Of a stretch of DNA of 64,000 bases, positions 1-11,418 are shown in pieces; the stretch's first letter is position 1, and every line of letters begins with the position of its first letter. A model generated the notes under the pieces. The model ran no database searches, had not been told where the DNA came from, and saw only the letters and a program-made list of their open reading frames with translations. Source of the DNA: Multifurca ochricompacta (taxonomy: Eukaryota > Basidiomycota > Agaricomycetes > Russulales > Russulaceae); assembly GCA_022496185.1 (NCBI GenBank), contig WTXG01000001.1:2046001-2110000 (forward strand). The letters are read 5' to 3'. The translations under genes and the position numbers were made by a program.

Positions 1-104
1 CTTAATTGAAACCCTAACCTTAACGTAGCAAATATAATTGTGAGCGAGGACGACGCGTCAGTCGAAACGAAACTCACTCAATCTCGTACTTGCTTTCAAC
101 AACA

Positions 105-1921
105 ATGTCTGAGGGTGCCGGCGGGAAGTTTCAGCAAAAGGATTACACCCCAGAAGTAGATGAACTCCTCCCTCAGGCAACGGCACTCTCACAAGTTAGC
201 CTGATGTCTCGTTTATGACTCTCGTCTGGACTGACATTGCTCTATCTTAGGCCGGAAAACTTCAGGAGGCATTAGACAAGCTATTTGCTCTCGAAAAACA
301 GTCTAGAAATGTACCTTTATCCTCTCTTTTGTTATTGCCTAAATTTAATCAGATATATGCCCAGGGCTCAGACTTGAGGTCAACAACGCGGCTCGTGAAA
401 GCAATCATGGAGCTCGAGTATAACGCACGAGATCTTGCGCAACTCAACACGAGCATTAATATCTTGAGCAAGAAACATGGTCAACTGAAAGGTGCCATAC
501 AAGATATGGTGGAATTAGCCATGTCATGGCTGGACGAGATTAAGCAGAGAGACGGTATCGAAAAGTGGCTCGAGTTGGTCGAGACGCTACGGACTGTTAC
601 AGAGGGCAAGGTGTGCCGCGTTTTCCCATATAGGGCGGTTTTCCCTTACTCACGCGTCGATTCAGTTATTCTTAGAGACACCACGAGCTCGTGTGACGCT
701 CTCTCTTGCCCGCCACCATGAGGCGTTGCACCGGAACCCGAAGTCTGGGTCACCGCCGCCCCGCGATTCTCTCATCACGGCTTCCGATCTACTATCAGAC
801 CTTCAGGTTGAAACGTACTCTTCAATGGAACGCGTCGAAAAGACCGAGTTCATTCTCGAGCAGATGCGGTTACTTCTGGAGGTGGCGCGGCTAAAAGACG
901 CGGAGGGAAAAAATGCCGGGAAGGGAGAGAAGGGCGCTCTCAACGATGGCGAACCAGAATGGGTTAAGTTGCGCGTGCAGAGCCGAAAGGTTAATGAGCA
1001 ATTCCTCAAAGAATCGGCCAATGAGGTACGGCCCATGGATGAGTCGTACAGGATCGACACGCTGAGTTTTTACAACGCAGGCTATCAAATTACAGTTTTA
1101 TGATATGATGGTTCAATATGGTCTACGTCATCACGCCTATCTAGATGTTGCAAAATACTACTACAAAGTCTGGGAGACACCGTCTATTAAGGGGGATGTC
1201 AATGGAAAGGGGAAAACGGTACGCTACGAACTCCCCGCACTGCTCATTTGTCCTTTGGACTTGACATTTCTCCAAGGCACTTGAGCACATCGTTTACTAT
1301 GTTGCCCTTTCTCCGCATGACAACGAGCAGTCCGACATGATGCACCGTTTATTTGCTAATCCAGCTCTTGAGAAGTTGGAAGTGCAATAGTGCGTCCATC
1401 ACAGTCTTGTCGTATTCCAACTGACGGTTGTATAGCAATCTGATCAAATCCTTCACCACTGATGAACTTATGAGATGGCCTGGCATTGTTGATGTTTTCG
1501 GGCCATTTTTGCGTAAAACAGATGTATTCACGAACGACAAGCACTGGGAAGACCTGCATGCACGTGTAATAGAACATGTATGTAGTGGATCTCATTACCA
1601 CCTTATATATCCTAATCTCCCGTGTAGAATGTTCGAGTCATCGCAAAATATTATACTCGCATCACCCTTGCACGCTTGACCACTCTTCTCGACCTCACTC
1701 CCCAACAGGCGGAGGAAACGCTTTGCCGGCTTGTCGTGGCAGGCACTGTGTGGGCTCGTGTTGACCGACCAGCAGGCATTGTGAACTTCCGCAACAAGCG
1801 TGGTGCAGAAGACGTGATGAATGATTGGAGCTCGGACATGCAGAAGCTTTTAGGCCTCGTTGAGAAAACATGGATGAGCGTTAATGCTGCGCAGGCAGCG
1901 CAAGCCCGAATTAAAGCATGA
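105..1921 (+). CDS. RPN5: 26S proteasome regulatory subunit RPN5 (PSMD12)
   Basis: Non-ATPase lid subunit of the 19S regulatory particle; it helps dock the deubiquitinase module onto the proteasome. The spliced product starts MSEGAGGKFQQKDYTPEV and contains the strongly conserved core ETYSSMERVEKTEFILEQMR, followed by KLQFYDMMVQYGLRHHAYLD. The PCI domain lies at the C-terminal end (NVRVIAKYYTRITLARLT, then RPAGIVNF). The ATG at 105 is the first in the frame and gives the family N-terminus. At least seven short introns are needed; the acceptor before LFLETPRARVTL lies near 664. All exons join in phase, so the gene looks intact, at roughly the usual 450-480 residues. It converges on the mS23 gene downstream. 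Confidence 0.95.
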
Positions 1922-2287
1922 TGACTTTGTACGATACGACCATTAACGCCGACGCCCATTCTCCCTATAATCACCATGTACGTGATGAGGCTAGGCCTCT
2001 CTGCGGCCATCCCTTTGGTCATACCTGCTATTACTCCAGCGCCCCGAGCTTTTCCAACGGCCTCTCCACGGACTTCTCTCATTGTACCTGTCATGGTTGC
2101 CATCCGCCAACCAATGAACATCATCTTGTCTGACTATGACTACGGGAGGGAGATGATAAATAATGCATTCAACCAATAATTTTCTTCATGTTGCGTCTAG
2201 TTACCACATACATCAAATTGCTGAGATGGAGTAATACGCACATGAATTAAGGTGAAGGATTAGACAGGAGTGATTAATTGGTATGAA
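1922..2287. other. convergent 3' intergenic region between RPN5 and mS23
   Basis: Shared 3' flank of two convergent genes, AT-richer than its neighbours. Short open stretches on both strands show no recognisable protein. Confidence 0.6.
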
Positions 2288-3233
2288 CTAAGGTCGAAGA
2301 CTCCGACTGCGAGTACCCATGAAATCTGAAGAAACTGATGTGTCGAACTTGGAGAACGGGGTGACAGGCTCTGTGAGCGCAGGGGCATAATCCGGCCGCA
2401 CGCCCTCCTTCCACAACCGCACGTAGTTCTCGCCGCGACTCCACTCGTTCCTATTAGCATCGGCGGTGCCAAGGGCGGTCATGCGCCAGCGCCTGCGCGC
2501 AAGCCTCGCACTATCATCCATGCGTTCACTCTTAAGCTCGTTAGCCTCGAGTACCCTACTCTCGGCCTCATACCCCTGCGCCGTCGCCGAGGGCCCAAAG
2601 TTCGCGCCGTACGCGGCTGCCTCCTGCGCTGCAAAACGCGTCGCGACGTGCTGTACTGCGCGAAGCGTGCGAATTGCGCGACGGAGGTCGAATAGGCATC
2701 ACTCAGCGCGAGGCCGTGGGCTTGGTGCAAGTTCAGGGCAAAGCGTACCGCACTAATGGGAGTGTAGATCATATACGTGTATGTAGGGGTGCGGGTGCGG
2801 GCGTGAGTGTTAGAAACGCGTGACACACGGGATAAGGGGGGATATAGGACACGACGCACTCCTCGGGCGATGGATTCCTACCTCGCTGACGCAGACGTAT
2901 CCATTGTAGTCCGTTAATGGGGTCCTCCTCCTCGATAGAACCAGCTTCTGTTATATTTTTGGGTCGAAATGACTCGAACGGGTGGTCCCGGAAGAACTGG
3001 CGACGAATATCATCCTCAATATAGTTGACTGGTAGTGGATGAGGTCCTGTTGCTCTCTTTGCTTTTGAAGGTGTGCTGTCGTAAGGCGTCCGTGAAGGTG
3101 GCTCACGGGCAGGAAGGGGGAGTGGCAGATGTTCAAGGACTGCCTGATACCATACTGGTGGAGTTTTTAAAAAACCTGCACGCGTAAGACGAGACACTTG
3201 TTTATGGACTTGGGATGCAATTCGCCTCACCAT
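2288..3233 (-). CDS. RSM25: mitochondrial small ribosomal subunit protein mS23 (Rsm25 family)
   Basis: Component of the mitochondrial small ribosomal subunit. The N-terminus MVRRIASQVHKQVSRLTRAG continues to GFLKTPPVWYQAVLEHLPLP, then YIEDDIRRQFFRDHPFESFR and RLRQRGRNPSPEE, the order seen in fungal Rsm25/mS23. One intron falls around 2750-2880, and the next exon resumes with RFALNLHQAHGLAL. Near 2669-2674 the frame must slip by one base to continue from SVAQF into TLRAVQHVATRFAAQEAAAY and on to the C-terminus; one missing C explains this exactly. The 5' end follows the acyl-CoA ligase on the same strand with no stop codon between the two frames. Family assignment is firm; the frame break is probably a sequence error. 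Confidence 0.8.
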
Positions 3234-3392
3234 GAGCGCGTCGAGGTCGAGTGAAGTGAAGTGAGTCGGTGAGGGTACGGGTTGGTCATATATTATGTCA
3301 GCGATGACATAAGCACGTTCTTTATTATTTATTTTATGTAAAATGTAACAATGTAACAGTTTGTTACAAGCGTCCTTTGACAAAAGGTTTAC

Positions 3393-6028
3393 TTTGCTCA
3401 AGCTTGCTGCCTTGTCACGAAGAAACCGTCTTAGTAACTTCCCGCTTGCATTCTTCGGGATGGTCTCAACGAATTCGACACCACCAGCCAATCTCTTGTA
3501 GGGAGCCTTGTGATCTGCAACGTGCTACATCCAATCAAGTTAATTGCTGCACAGGTTATGGTTGGGTTGGTTGAGACATAAATACCTTCAAGATGGAAGC
3601 TTTGACTTCTTCTGCGTCTGCCCCACTCCTTGATGCCCTCTTAGAAGATGCAGCAGAGAGCACCACAAATGCGAAAGGAACCTCCCCACTATATTCGTCA
3701 GGGACGCCAACAACGCAAGTATCCGCAACATCAGGATGCCGCAACAGGTGGCCTTCGAGTTCTGCTGGGGCAACTTGAAAGCCGCGAACCTTCATAATTT
3801 CCTACGTGCATCCCCTCAGCGCGAAAGCGATGAGAGAGAGAAAAAGAAAGGTTACCTTGATTCTATCCACGATGAACACGTTATCATTTTTATCAATGAT
3901 GACTTCATCTCCAGTATGGAGCCACCTGCAGGGTTCTTTTAGTCCGCAGCTACCTCCACATAAGCTGAACATGCGAACCCATTCACAAAAGTCTCTGCGG
4001 TTCTACATCGAGGACGTGAGTGCACGATAGATATGAAGACAATTTACTTACGCTTCTCGTCATTCAGGTAGCGCAGGGCTAAGGAAGGGGCCTTGACCAC
4101 AAGTTCTCCTGGCTCACCAATATTGGCAGGCGTGCCGTCCTGCTTAAGAACGCGCGCGCGCACTCCAGGTATGAGTTGTCCTGCAGAGCCAATTATGCCG
4201 ACCTTTTGAGTCAAAGGGACCATGGCCACCGACGTGCAAGTCTCTGTCAGACCTAGAGCAAAACTTAGACTTGAAGCGATAAACTACGACCCAGGACAAA
4301 CCATAGCCCTGTCCAATAACCGCCTGGGGTAATAACTTCATGGTGTTCTCAATCAATGCTTCAGAAAGCGGGGCAGCGCCACAGAACAACAGGCGAACAT
4401 GACTGAGGTCGTAATTCTTTGTTGCTGGGTGCTACAAGGAGATTCAGCGACGACTGGAGAACAGAGAAAACTTCTAAACCTTGCATAACAGCACAACCAT
4501 TGGGGGAACCACTCTATGCATAATAAGGTCCTTGAGAAACAAAATAAACAAAGGGTGAAGACTCACAAAAGGTGTGTGGCTTTGTGCCTCACGATGCTTT
4601 CTAAGAACTTGACGAAATCGAATTTGGGGATGACGACGACGCTTAACTACAAAACGTGAGCAAAATGAGAAAGAGAGAAAACCAAGAGGAGAAGGCCCAT
4701 ACCCCACAAAAGAGGAAAAAGTGAAGCTTATCACTCAATCAGTGAGACAGTTGAACAGTAATCGAGATGAACCTCACGTTGACGACCAGACCGTAAATAT
4801 CTGGTGGTCAAGGTTATCAGTGCGCCGGAGTTATGCCTAATCAGGCTCGTACTCACGATAAAAGGGTAACACTGTAGGACATTAGCCCTGGTCGCCTTTC
4901 TGAAAAGACGGAAGTACACTTACCAGCCAAGCTAACGTCTCCAGCCCGAACTCGCCGGCGTTCCAATGGAATACTCTCATCGTTGGGTTTCCACCAAGTG
5001 GCCATCTGTATGATATTTGCGATAGGGGAATGGTGAGGTATCTCCACCGCCTAGGGGGACGTCAGATCCCTATAAATGTGGGAAAATCAAATACTAGCCT
5101 TCGGTCTTCCAGTTGTGCCACTGGAGAAGCTCAAAAATGCAATTTTGGTCTTCCCTTCACCAGGGTCAAGCTTTCTTTCCGTAAAATTAGGTTGACGTCC
5201 AAGCCCATATGCTATCAGTTCGTGCAAGTCAGGAGCGATGGCTGGCCCCGCTCCGTGGACGGTGTTTAGAGGGATCACACGGTCCAATGAAATACCTGCT
5301 TGCTGTGCTGCCTTGATGGCATTGTCCAGTGAATCCGGGTGAGCGATGAGAACAGCCGCCTTTGTGGCAGATATTTGATACGCGAGTTCTTCAGGAGTGT
5401 AACCTGGATTTGCACCCCTGGTGAAGAAATATCATCAGGAGACAAGGCGCTGATGAGCTACATGAACATTACGAACGTCACAATGGCTCCTAGTCTGTGA
5501 GCGGCCCAGATGACCGTGGGGTAATCTAAAGTGCATTATGAACGAACTATTGGCAGGGATTTGGACGATTGAATACACACCAACGTTATTTGGGGCGAAT
5601 ATACAGACTGTGCATGTGATCGTGAACTTAGGTCTAGTGGGTGGACTTCATGTTCGGTTTTACATACCAACGTCACCCTCACCTGGATTGCGTTGTATTG
5701 TGAGCAAGGCCGGAAGCAAAGCAATCTTTTTTAGGGAGTAACGTACGTATGCCCCATTTCAAGCTCAACGCGTTTGCCAGCCCAAAAACTCGAGTTCGAA
5801 TCTTATATCAGATATTAGACATAAGTTCAAGTAATGTAATGTGCTAAGGGGAATTATGGTCACCTCTTCTTCACCGATCTTGCGTCCTGTCGCATCTTCG
5901 ACTAGCCACGGAACACCTTTGGGACGGACTGGCCTACACTCATGAGTGGAGTCCAAAATGAACTGAACCAGAGTGAGATCGTCTGGTATATGGGGAAGAT
6001 ATCTTTCAGGTGACACAAACTCAGTCAT
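3393..6028 (-). CDS. acyl-CoA ligase, 4-coumarate-CoA ligase-like (copy 1)
   Basis: ANL-superfamily enzyme that activates a carboxylic acid as an acyl-AMP and then forms a CoA thioester; the substrate cannot be read from sequence. Visible blocks in order: start [35 protein letters not shown]; the AMP-binding P-loop [34 protein letters not shown]; a Tyr-Gly-Leu-Thr-Glu-like stretch; [14 protein letters not shown]; the hinge with [17 protein letters not shown]; and the C-terminal catalytic lysine motif [17 protein letters not shown]. About ten short introns interrupt it. Its 3' end is unclear because no in-frame stop follows the lysine motif before the mS23 start. A paralogue lies 5.4 kb upstream on the same strand. 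The last conserved codon is taken as the end. Confidence 0.85.
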
Positions 6029-6409
6029 GATGATGATGGCGGTTTGGGGATAAGAAAGGGAAGGGGAGAAAGCCGCCGACAGAAATAAAGGTAATAGGTA
6101 ATATATGAGCAACCTACATCACACACAGGTTGATGAGGTCAAGTTCCGGTTAGTTAGCATTCTCAGGGATTCAGGGGTTGTTAGGAGCCGAATTGTCTCG
6201 TAATTTATCGAACAAATTCAAATATTAGTGGGGGTGTTAAGAGATCCGATTCAGCCCGGTCGGCTGAAGCTGAAAGAAAGTAGCTCGATTCGTGTCGATG
6301 TTGATGTCGAGGTCGATACATGCGTGCGTCTTGAACCCGCGGTGTTCCGACTTCTATCTCGGGTATATAAAAAAAAATGGGGTTTTATTTATTAATTAAT
6401 ATACTAAAA
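6029..6409. other. intergenic region upstream of acyl-CoA ligase 1
   Basis: Contains the promoter side of the ligase (start at 6028) and the 3' flank of the BCL7-like gene. I see AT-rich tracts near 6370-6410 but no gene. Confidence 0.5.
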
Positions 6410-7215
6410 TCAACTAGAAGGGGACTGTATTACGAAAGGATCATCTGGGATGTCTGAAATATCTGGGATGATGTCTGGGATGTCTGGGATTTCTGGGATT
6501 TCTGGGATTTCTGGGATGCTCACATCTGCATCTATTAGTTCACCTCCGCCGCCGAGGATCCCATCCGCTGAGTCAATCTGTGTCAGATGATCACCGGCAC
6601 TCTCAAAGCCCGACCCGTCCGGTTCCAGCTGTGACAAGTCCAAATCCACTACCAAGTTTGTTGAACTTAGAGTATCCACAACATCTACCTGATCATTAAG
6701 ATCATCCTCAATACTCTGTAACGGGCCCCCAAGCTCATCTTCTCCTTGTTCCGAAGTAAGAGGTGGTTGAAACGATATAGATAACGGGTGAGGTTTTGGT
6801 GAAGAAACTTTCGAGGGTAATTCCACCTTTGGAAGGACTGGTTCAGACGTGTCTCGCGAAATCGCCTCTGGCGGAACGGACTGTGCTGGGTCTTCTTGCT
6901 CCACATCTTCGTCGCCCTCCACCACCTCAGGCTCATCAGGGAGAGGTGCGAGTGGTTCGTTGACGTCCCCCTCATCATCACTGAATTGCTGTCACGGTCA
7001 CTTCATTAGGACACCAATGTACCCCTTAAATTTTCTAACGCACACACCTGGACTTTGTCCGTCTTGACCCACTTGAGGACCCTCAAAGTAGATCCCGGTG
7101 TGGCCTTTTCAGGTATTACCCAGACCTTCTCCCAGCATGGTACTGGCTGCATGAGCTGACGACGAGCTGCTTCAGTTGTTGCAGTGCTGATACCTATCCT
7201 TCGTCGTAAAGCCAT
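6410..7215 (-). CDS. BCL7-like N-terminal domain protein (possible SWI/SNF accessory subunit)
   Basis: Two exons joined across an intron at about 6988-7046 (CAG donor gtgtgt, acceptor gtgacag). The first 55 residues, with RRQLMQPVPCWEKVWVIPEK then LRVLKWVKTDK, resemble the N-terminal domain of animal BCL7 proteins, whose core is WEKKWVTVGDTSLRIYKWV. BCL7 proteins are accessory subunits of mammalian SWI/SNF complexes. The rest is acidic and disordered, ending in an Ile-Pro-Glu/Asp repeat (PEIPEIPEIPDIPDI) encoded by a small minisatellite. The short conserved block is the only basis for the call, so the complex membership is an inference. It is co-oriented with MED7, about 200 bp downstream of it. 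Confidence 0.55.
6444..6518. repeat. TCTGGGA-type coding minisatellite
   Basis: Imperfect tandem copies of tctggga(tt/tg) inside the BCL7-like gene. They encode the Ile-Pro-Glu/Asp repeat in its C-terminal tail. Confidence 0.8.
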
Positions 7216-7411
7216 AGTAATGTATTTTATGCAGAAATCAGAAATGATCTTGACTTGCGTCTTAGCCGATTTGAATCGAATCGAGTAGTGGCTGAAGTGG
7301 TTGGTAGTAGTCGTTGATGAGGATGAAGGATGAGGAATCCCCATTGGGATAAGTTCTCACACGATTAATTGGTCACGCTACCCTAAAGGTTAAATATTCA
7401 ACAACCTCAAC

Positions 7412-8524
7412 CTATACTTCTTCCGCCCAGCGAGTGATATCATCAACAGGTAGTAAGGGGAACTGGTCCGTCTGTAGTGACAGTGGAAACAGCAACCAAA
7501 ATCAGAGTTCAAAAACCTGCTCAAATACCCAATCATACGCACTTCGGTTGATGGCGCAGGCACTTTGTTTCCTGTCTAACGAATATTAAAATTAGAAATA
7601 AGGTTAAAAGGTATTTTTCTCGAGAATAAAACCTGTTCTGATGGCTCCTCAGACTTTTGCCTAGCCATTTCACGCAGTTGTGAGAGTTGAGCCTCTAAGG
7701 AATCACATCTCCTGCGTGCATAGTTCCAGCTCAGTTGGCAAGGGAGAATAACATGAACGGACTCATGGATGGCTTTGGTCTCTTCCTTCCGAAGCTCTAG
7801 TTGACGCTTCATCATAAGCTCGAGGCTCGCGCGCGCCTGACAAACTTCGGGAGATCATACACGCAGAAACACTGACCAACGGACCTGTACCGGTCGCAGA
7901 TCATTCGCAGCAGCCATCACGTTTTGTGCCAAAATCGTGATCCATTCCACTTGACGGTGCCATTCTGGGGGTGCCGTCGACGTCGCACTCGACGGCGCGA
8001 GAAGCGCGCCTAGAAAAGATGAATATGTAACAAGCATGGATTTCAAAATGGACAAGAGGGAAGGGCGCCTGTCTATTGTAGGAGTGGGGATAAGCCTTGA
8101 ACAGGTGAAGGGGGGGTTGAATAGCAGCGCATACCGGCTGCGGGATCTTCTGGGTACAACTGATGGCCGCCTACCTCTCCAAGAGAGGGGATCGTTTCCT
8201 TAAGCTGTCACATAGGTTATGCGTCATTTGATTCGAAATGGAATATCGGGGAAGGCGTACAAACCATGTATCTCCGAATACATTGTAATAACCCTCTTCC
8301 TGTATCCAATCCACTCGCGGTTTCTCGAGAGAGGTTAAAGGCCATTCTGGGACGTCAACTTGATCAGAAAGAATATCCTTCTGTATTTGTTCAGAAGTAT
8401 TCTGGCCATTTGTGCGTTCATTGAGTAAGGACAAGAGCTTCAGGTTGTGTGTAGTATAACTGGTGTAGTGAGAAGGAGGTGAAGGGAACGGGTTCCGCAA
8501 TTCCGCCTCCTGTTCATCCTCCAT
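7412..8524 (-). CDS. MED7: Mediator of RNA polymerase II transcription subunit 7 (MED7)
   Basis: Middle-module Mediator subunit that pairs with MED21 and bridges activators to RNA polymerase II. The N-terminus contains the family signature NPFPSPPSHYTSYTTHNLKL, then DVPEWPLTSLEKPRVDWIQE and YYNVFGDTW. The middle has ETIPSLGEVGGHQLYPED and SILKSMLVTYSSFLGALL, followed by PPEWHRQVEWITILAQNVM and AAANDLRPVQ. A coiled-coil follows (ARASLELMMKRQLELRKEET, then CDSLEAQLSQLREMA). The C-terminus VDDITRWAEEV is recovered in two small terminal exons with acceptors near 7578 and 7469. Six short introns, all in phase; the gene looks intact. Confidence 0.93.
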
Positions 8525-8781
8525 GTCACGACTGTTTGATCAATCCACGCCTCACGGAAACAGAAAGGTGAGGACGAGAGCAAGTCGCAATATCTCCTCA
8601 TTTCGATCAATAGCGACAGGCTTAGTCATCAAAGCAAAGTCCATATTTTGCACAGTGGGAAGGCAGGCAGAACTACGAAAGTACAATACTCGACGAACGG
8701 TAACTTTATGTTAATTTAGCGATCCTGTATTCATCCAAGGCCTCTACCTGGGACTCGAGGTGGATGGACACACTCGCAAAA

Positions 8782-10098
8782 TCATTGTACGTCGGCGCTC
8801 TCAATGCGGATGGCTGCCCGTTTCCGATGAGTAGTAATCAGTACTCTCCAAAGAATGTGCGCCCTGGCGAGACCAACGCGAGCCGTGATTAAGCACTGTG
8901 AAATACCCTAAGGCTGTCTGAGAATTCGGGGAATAGCGGAAAATCAAAATCGCCTACAAAGAATATGGGTATAATATCGAGGATCACGAACCCAATGCCA
9001 AGGTGTGTCTGATGGGCAACGTTCAGAACCTCTTTCATACCGAAGTGCATAGAACATACTGTGACGTGACCTGTTGGAGCCAGTGCCGCAATCTCGTAGA
9101 TGAGGATTCCAATCCAAGTAACGAGGGCAGACTCGATAACTGCATGAAGAATAGTATCGTACTTCAGAGAAAAGACCTTCATTCCACCATCGTGCACACT
9201 CTGCATGGCACGGCTAGCCCATCTAAAGCGATGGGGTTAGAGTCTCCCGCATGAAATAGATTTTCGCCACACATTACTTTGTACAGGATACCGCCTGTCA
9301 TCACCGTGTTGTTCAAGAATATGAACCAACCCCAGGCCACTGTGATGTCCAGAGTAACCGGAAGCAAAGTTTTCTCGTAGAAGTCCCGGTTAAAATAGAT
9401 AGCTAGGTGCTGGACATCTGCAGACCAGCAAAGGACTACATCGAATCAAGGGAGGGAAGGATATGAGCAGAAGGGTGAGTAACTCACAAGCATTCGCCAC
9501 AACAGCGGTTGCAGGAATGTAAAGAGCCCATTTTTCCCTGCAAAAAACGACGTAGAAGCGCCATGCCAATATCCCATCTGAAAGAAGGCCTGGAGAAGAC
9601 ACGGTTCAGCAGTAACAATGGAAAAGCACAGCAAGTACTAACAGCGATGGTTGTTGTGACACTGGTAACACACGTGCATCAATATCGATGGGGGGAAATG
9701 ACATCTCGCGACTTACTTCCCAACAATCGTCAGCGGAATTGTCCACCTGAGCAACTCCTGGTCCGATCGTTTTGGAGGCGAGCGCGCGAAAACTCAAGAG
9801 AGCGAGTGGTGAAATGAATTAGGAGATCTAAAAATCTATGCAAGTGGATGAGCACGCAAAATAACGACGAGGGCTAAGCTTACAGGACGATGGTACCCTC
9901 TCAGCCTCTTCGATGACACCGTACCCTGTTGGTACGTCGTCCAGATTGCAAGCATAAAGAGGACAAATATATCCCTGGTTATATAAGCATCAGTTATGGC
10001 GATGGGTAGCATGGAGATATGTGCCTCACCGAAAGGCCCGACAAAGAGGCCAATGTGATTGCAGCGATCTGCAGAGTTTGCAAAGTCTCTGCGGACAT
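8782..10098 (-). CDS. multi-pass membrane protein, Agaricomycete seven-helix-type family
   Basis: Reassembled from many short exons. The start is MSAETLQTLQIAAITLASLS, followed by hydrophobic segments: HISMLPIAI; IFVLFMLAIWTTYQQG; FSDGILAWRFYVVFCREKWA; WALYIPATAVVANA; VAWGWFIFLNNTVMTGGILY; KYDTILHAVIESALVTWIGI; HLGIGFVILDIIPIFF; and a last exon GISQCLITARVGLARAHILW. The order and the loop motif (D-G-x-L-x-W-R-x-Y-V-V-F) match a large mushroom family of predicted seven-helix proteins of unknown function. The stop at 8782-8784 follows SADVQ. Not every exon boundary could be fixed, notably between 9420 and 10030, so the gene could be slightly damaged. Location is presumably a cell membrane. Confidence 0.65.
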
Positions 10099-11418
10099 TG
10101 TCACTGATAGTATAGGGTCGGGGAGACAGTACGACCATGACCCTTAAATGCCAGAGAGGCCAGTCGCAGGTGCCTTGCTCCTGTCCAAAGATTTTCAGAT
10201 TTACTTGAGATAGTGTTGAAGATGGAGAGTATGACAGTTGTAGTCCCGACGCCCCAGCGCTCCTCGCAATTTTGATCTGTTGTTAGCAACAAATCACTCC
10301 AGTCAACCCTGTTCAACATCAGGGTATACCATATTTGATGATGAATATCGGCTTTTATGTATCGAGAACTCTTTCATCACAACACCTTCACATGTGCCCA
10401 GTACATGTTGCACATGCCCTTGTACAGCTGCTTCCAGTTTATCTAACAAAGTTCAACCCGGGTCCGTGGCAATAACAACGACCACTACAACTCACCTGTT
10501 GCAAAATAGCAGCCGCATCACTGTTGAACAGCATGCCAGCCACTGCAATGCAATACTGGGACCGGTGATCCGGATCCGGAACCAAAATCGCCTATCAGGG
10601 CCGAGCAAATATACCAATACACGACTTAATCCCCAAGACACAAGACAGAGTTGCTCGCGACACTACCCATGACATGTTCTTGGAACAAACATGGGGTGTC
10701 GGATCACCGACAGTGATCGAAATGGTTTGTTTGAACAGCCGAGACAGTTCAATGAGAGCGAGCCCACGCCATCAATGGACATCTCGACAGATTAACATAC
10801 GACCGTGTCTCACGAGTTTTCATCCGTTCCCCCAAGTCGCTCATTCTGTTGTTTGTAGACTGCTTGGGTGCACGTAGCTTTTTTTCATCTGCATTTCGAA
10901 CTTTCCCTACTGATCCGAATCCTGAGCTTGAGCCACGACTCGGTCGAAGGAGCCCGGCTAAGTTGCACGAGGTGACCAGCTGTAGCTTTGCCAATATTCT
11001 CCCAGCTGAGATGTCCGACAAGTGAGTTTTTCTTCTGAAGTGGTGGAAATAAACAACCGAGCACTTCGGAGTAGCTTCCTTCCTTAGGGCACATGGCGTG
11101 CCGGATGCGAAATGAAAAATGTAATGTAATGTACGTTTCCGTCGCAGTTAAGAATGTGAGTTCCTGGTGCCATTTTAGTTGCGAATAATCGAGGATAATT
11201 CGCAACTGAATTTGAATCTTCAACCCACAAGTCCTTGCAGCAAGGCCTTGATTATAATCGAAACTCGAAATTGGATTAATACAGTGCATGAGTAAGGTAC
11301 ATGTGTGTGGAACTTGAAGAAGGGATATAACACGAGCTCCGCCTAATTTACGACTGGCGACTACGAGAAGGATTGTAGCATATTCTTGGGGGCACTCTCT
11401 GGCAACACCTGCTGGAGC
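10099..11418. other. long intergenic stretch without a recognisable gene
   Basis: Lies between the membrane protein start and the 3' end of acyl-CoA ligase 2. Open stretches on both strands (for example 10280-10672 and 10885-11289) have low-complexity or non-conserved content and no intron-joined continuation. I see no gene here. Confidence 0.5.

Noticed and set aside
11..18. Telomere-like ccctaacc at the window edge
   Set aside because: A single copy, followed at once by the RPN5 promoter; no tandem array.
2479..2680. Short intron as the cause of the mS23 frame change
   Set aside because: No GT-AG pair of workable length exists between S-V-A-Q-F and T-L-R-A-V; a single missing base fits exactly.
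10280..10672. 130-codon Thr/Ser-rich open stretch (+)
   Set aside because: Low complexity, no start context, no homologue recognised; lies in the spacer upstream of the membrane protein gene.
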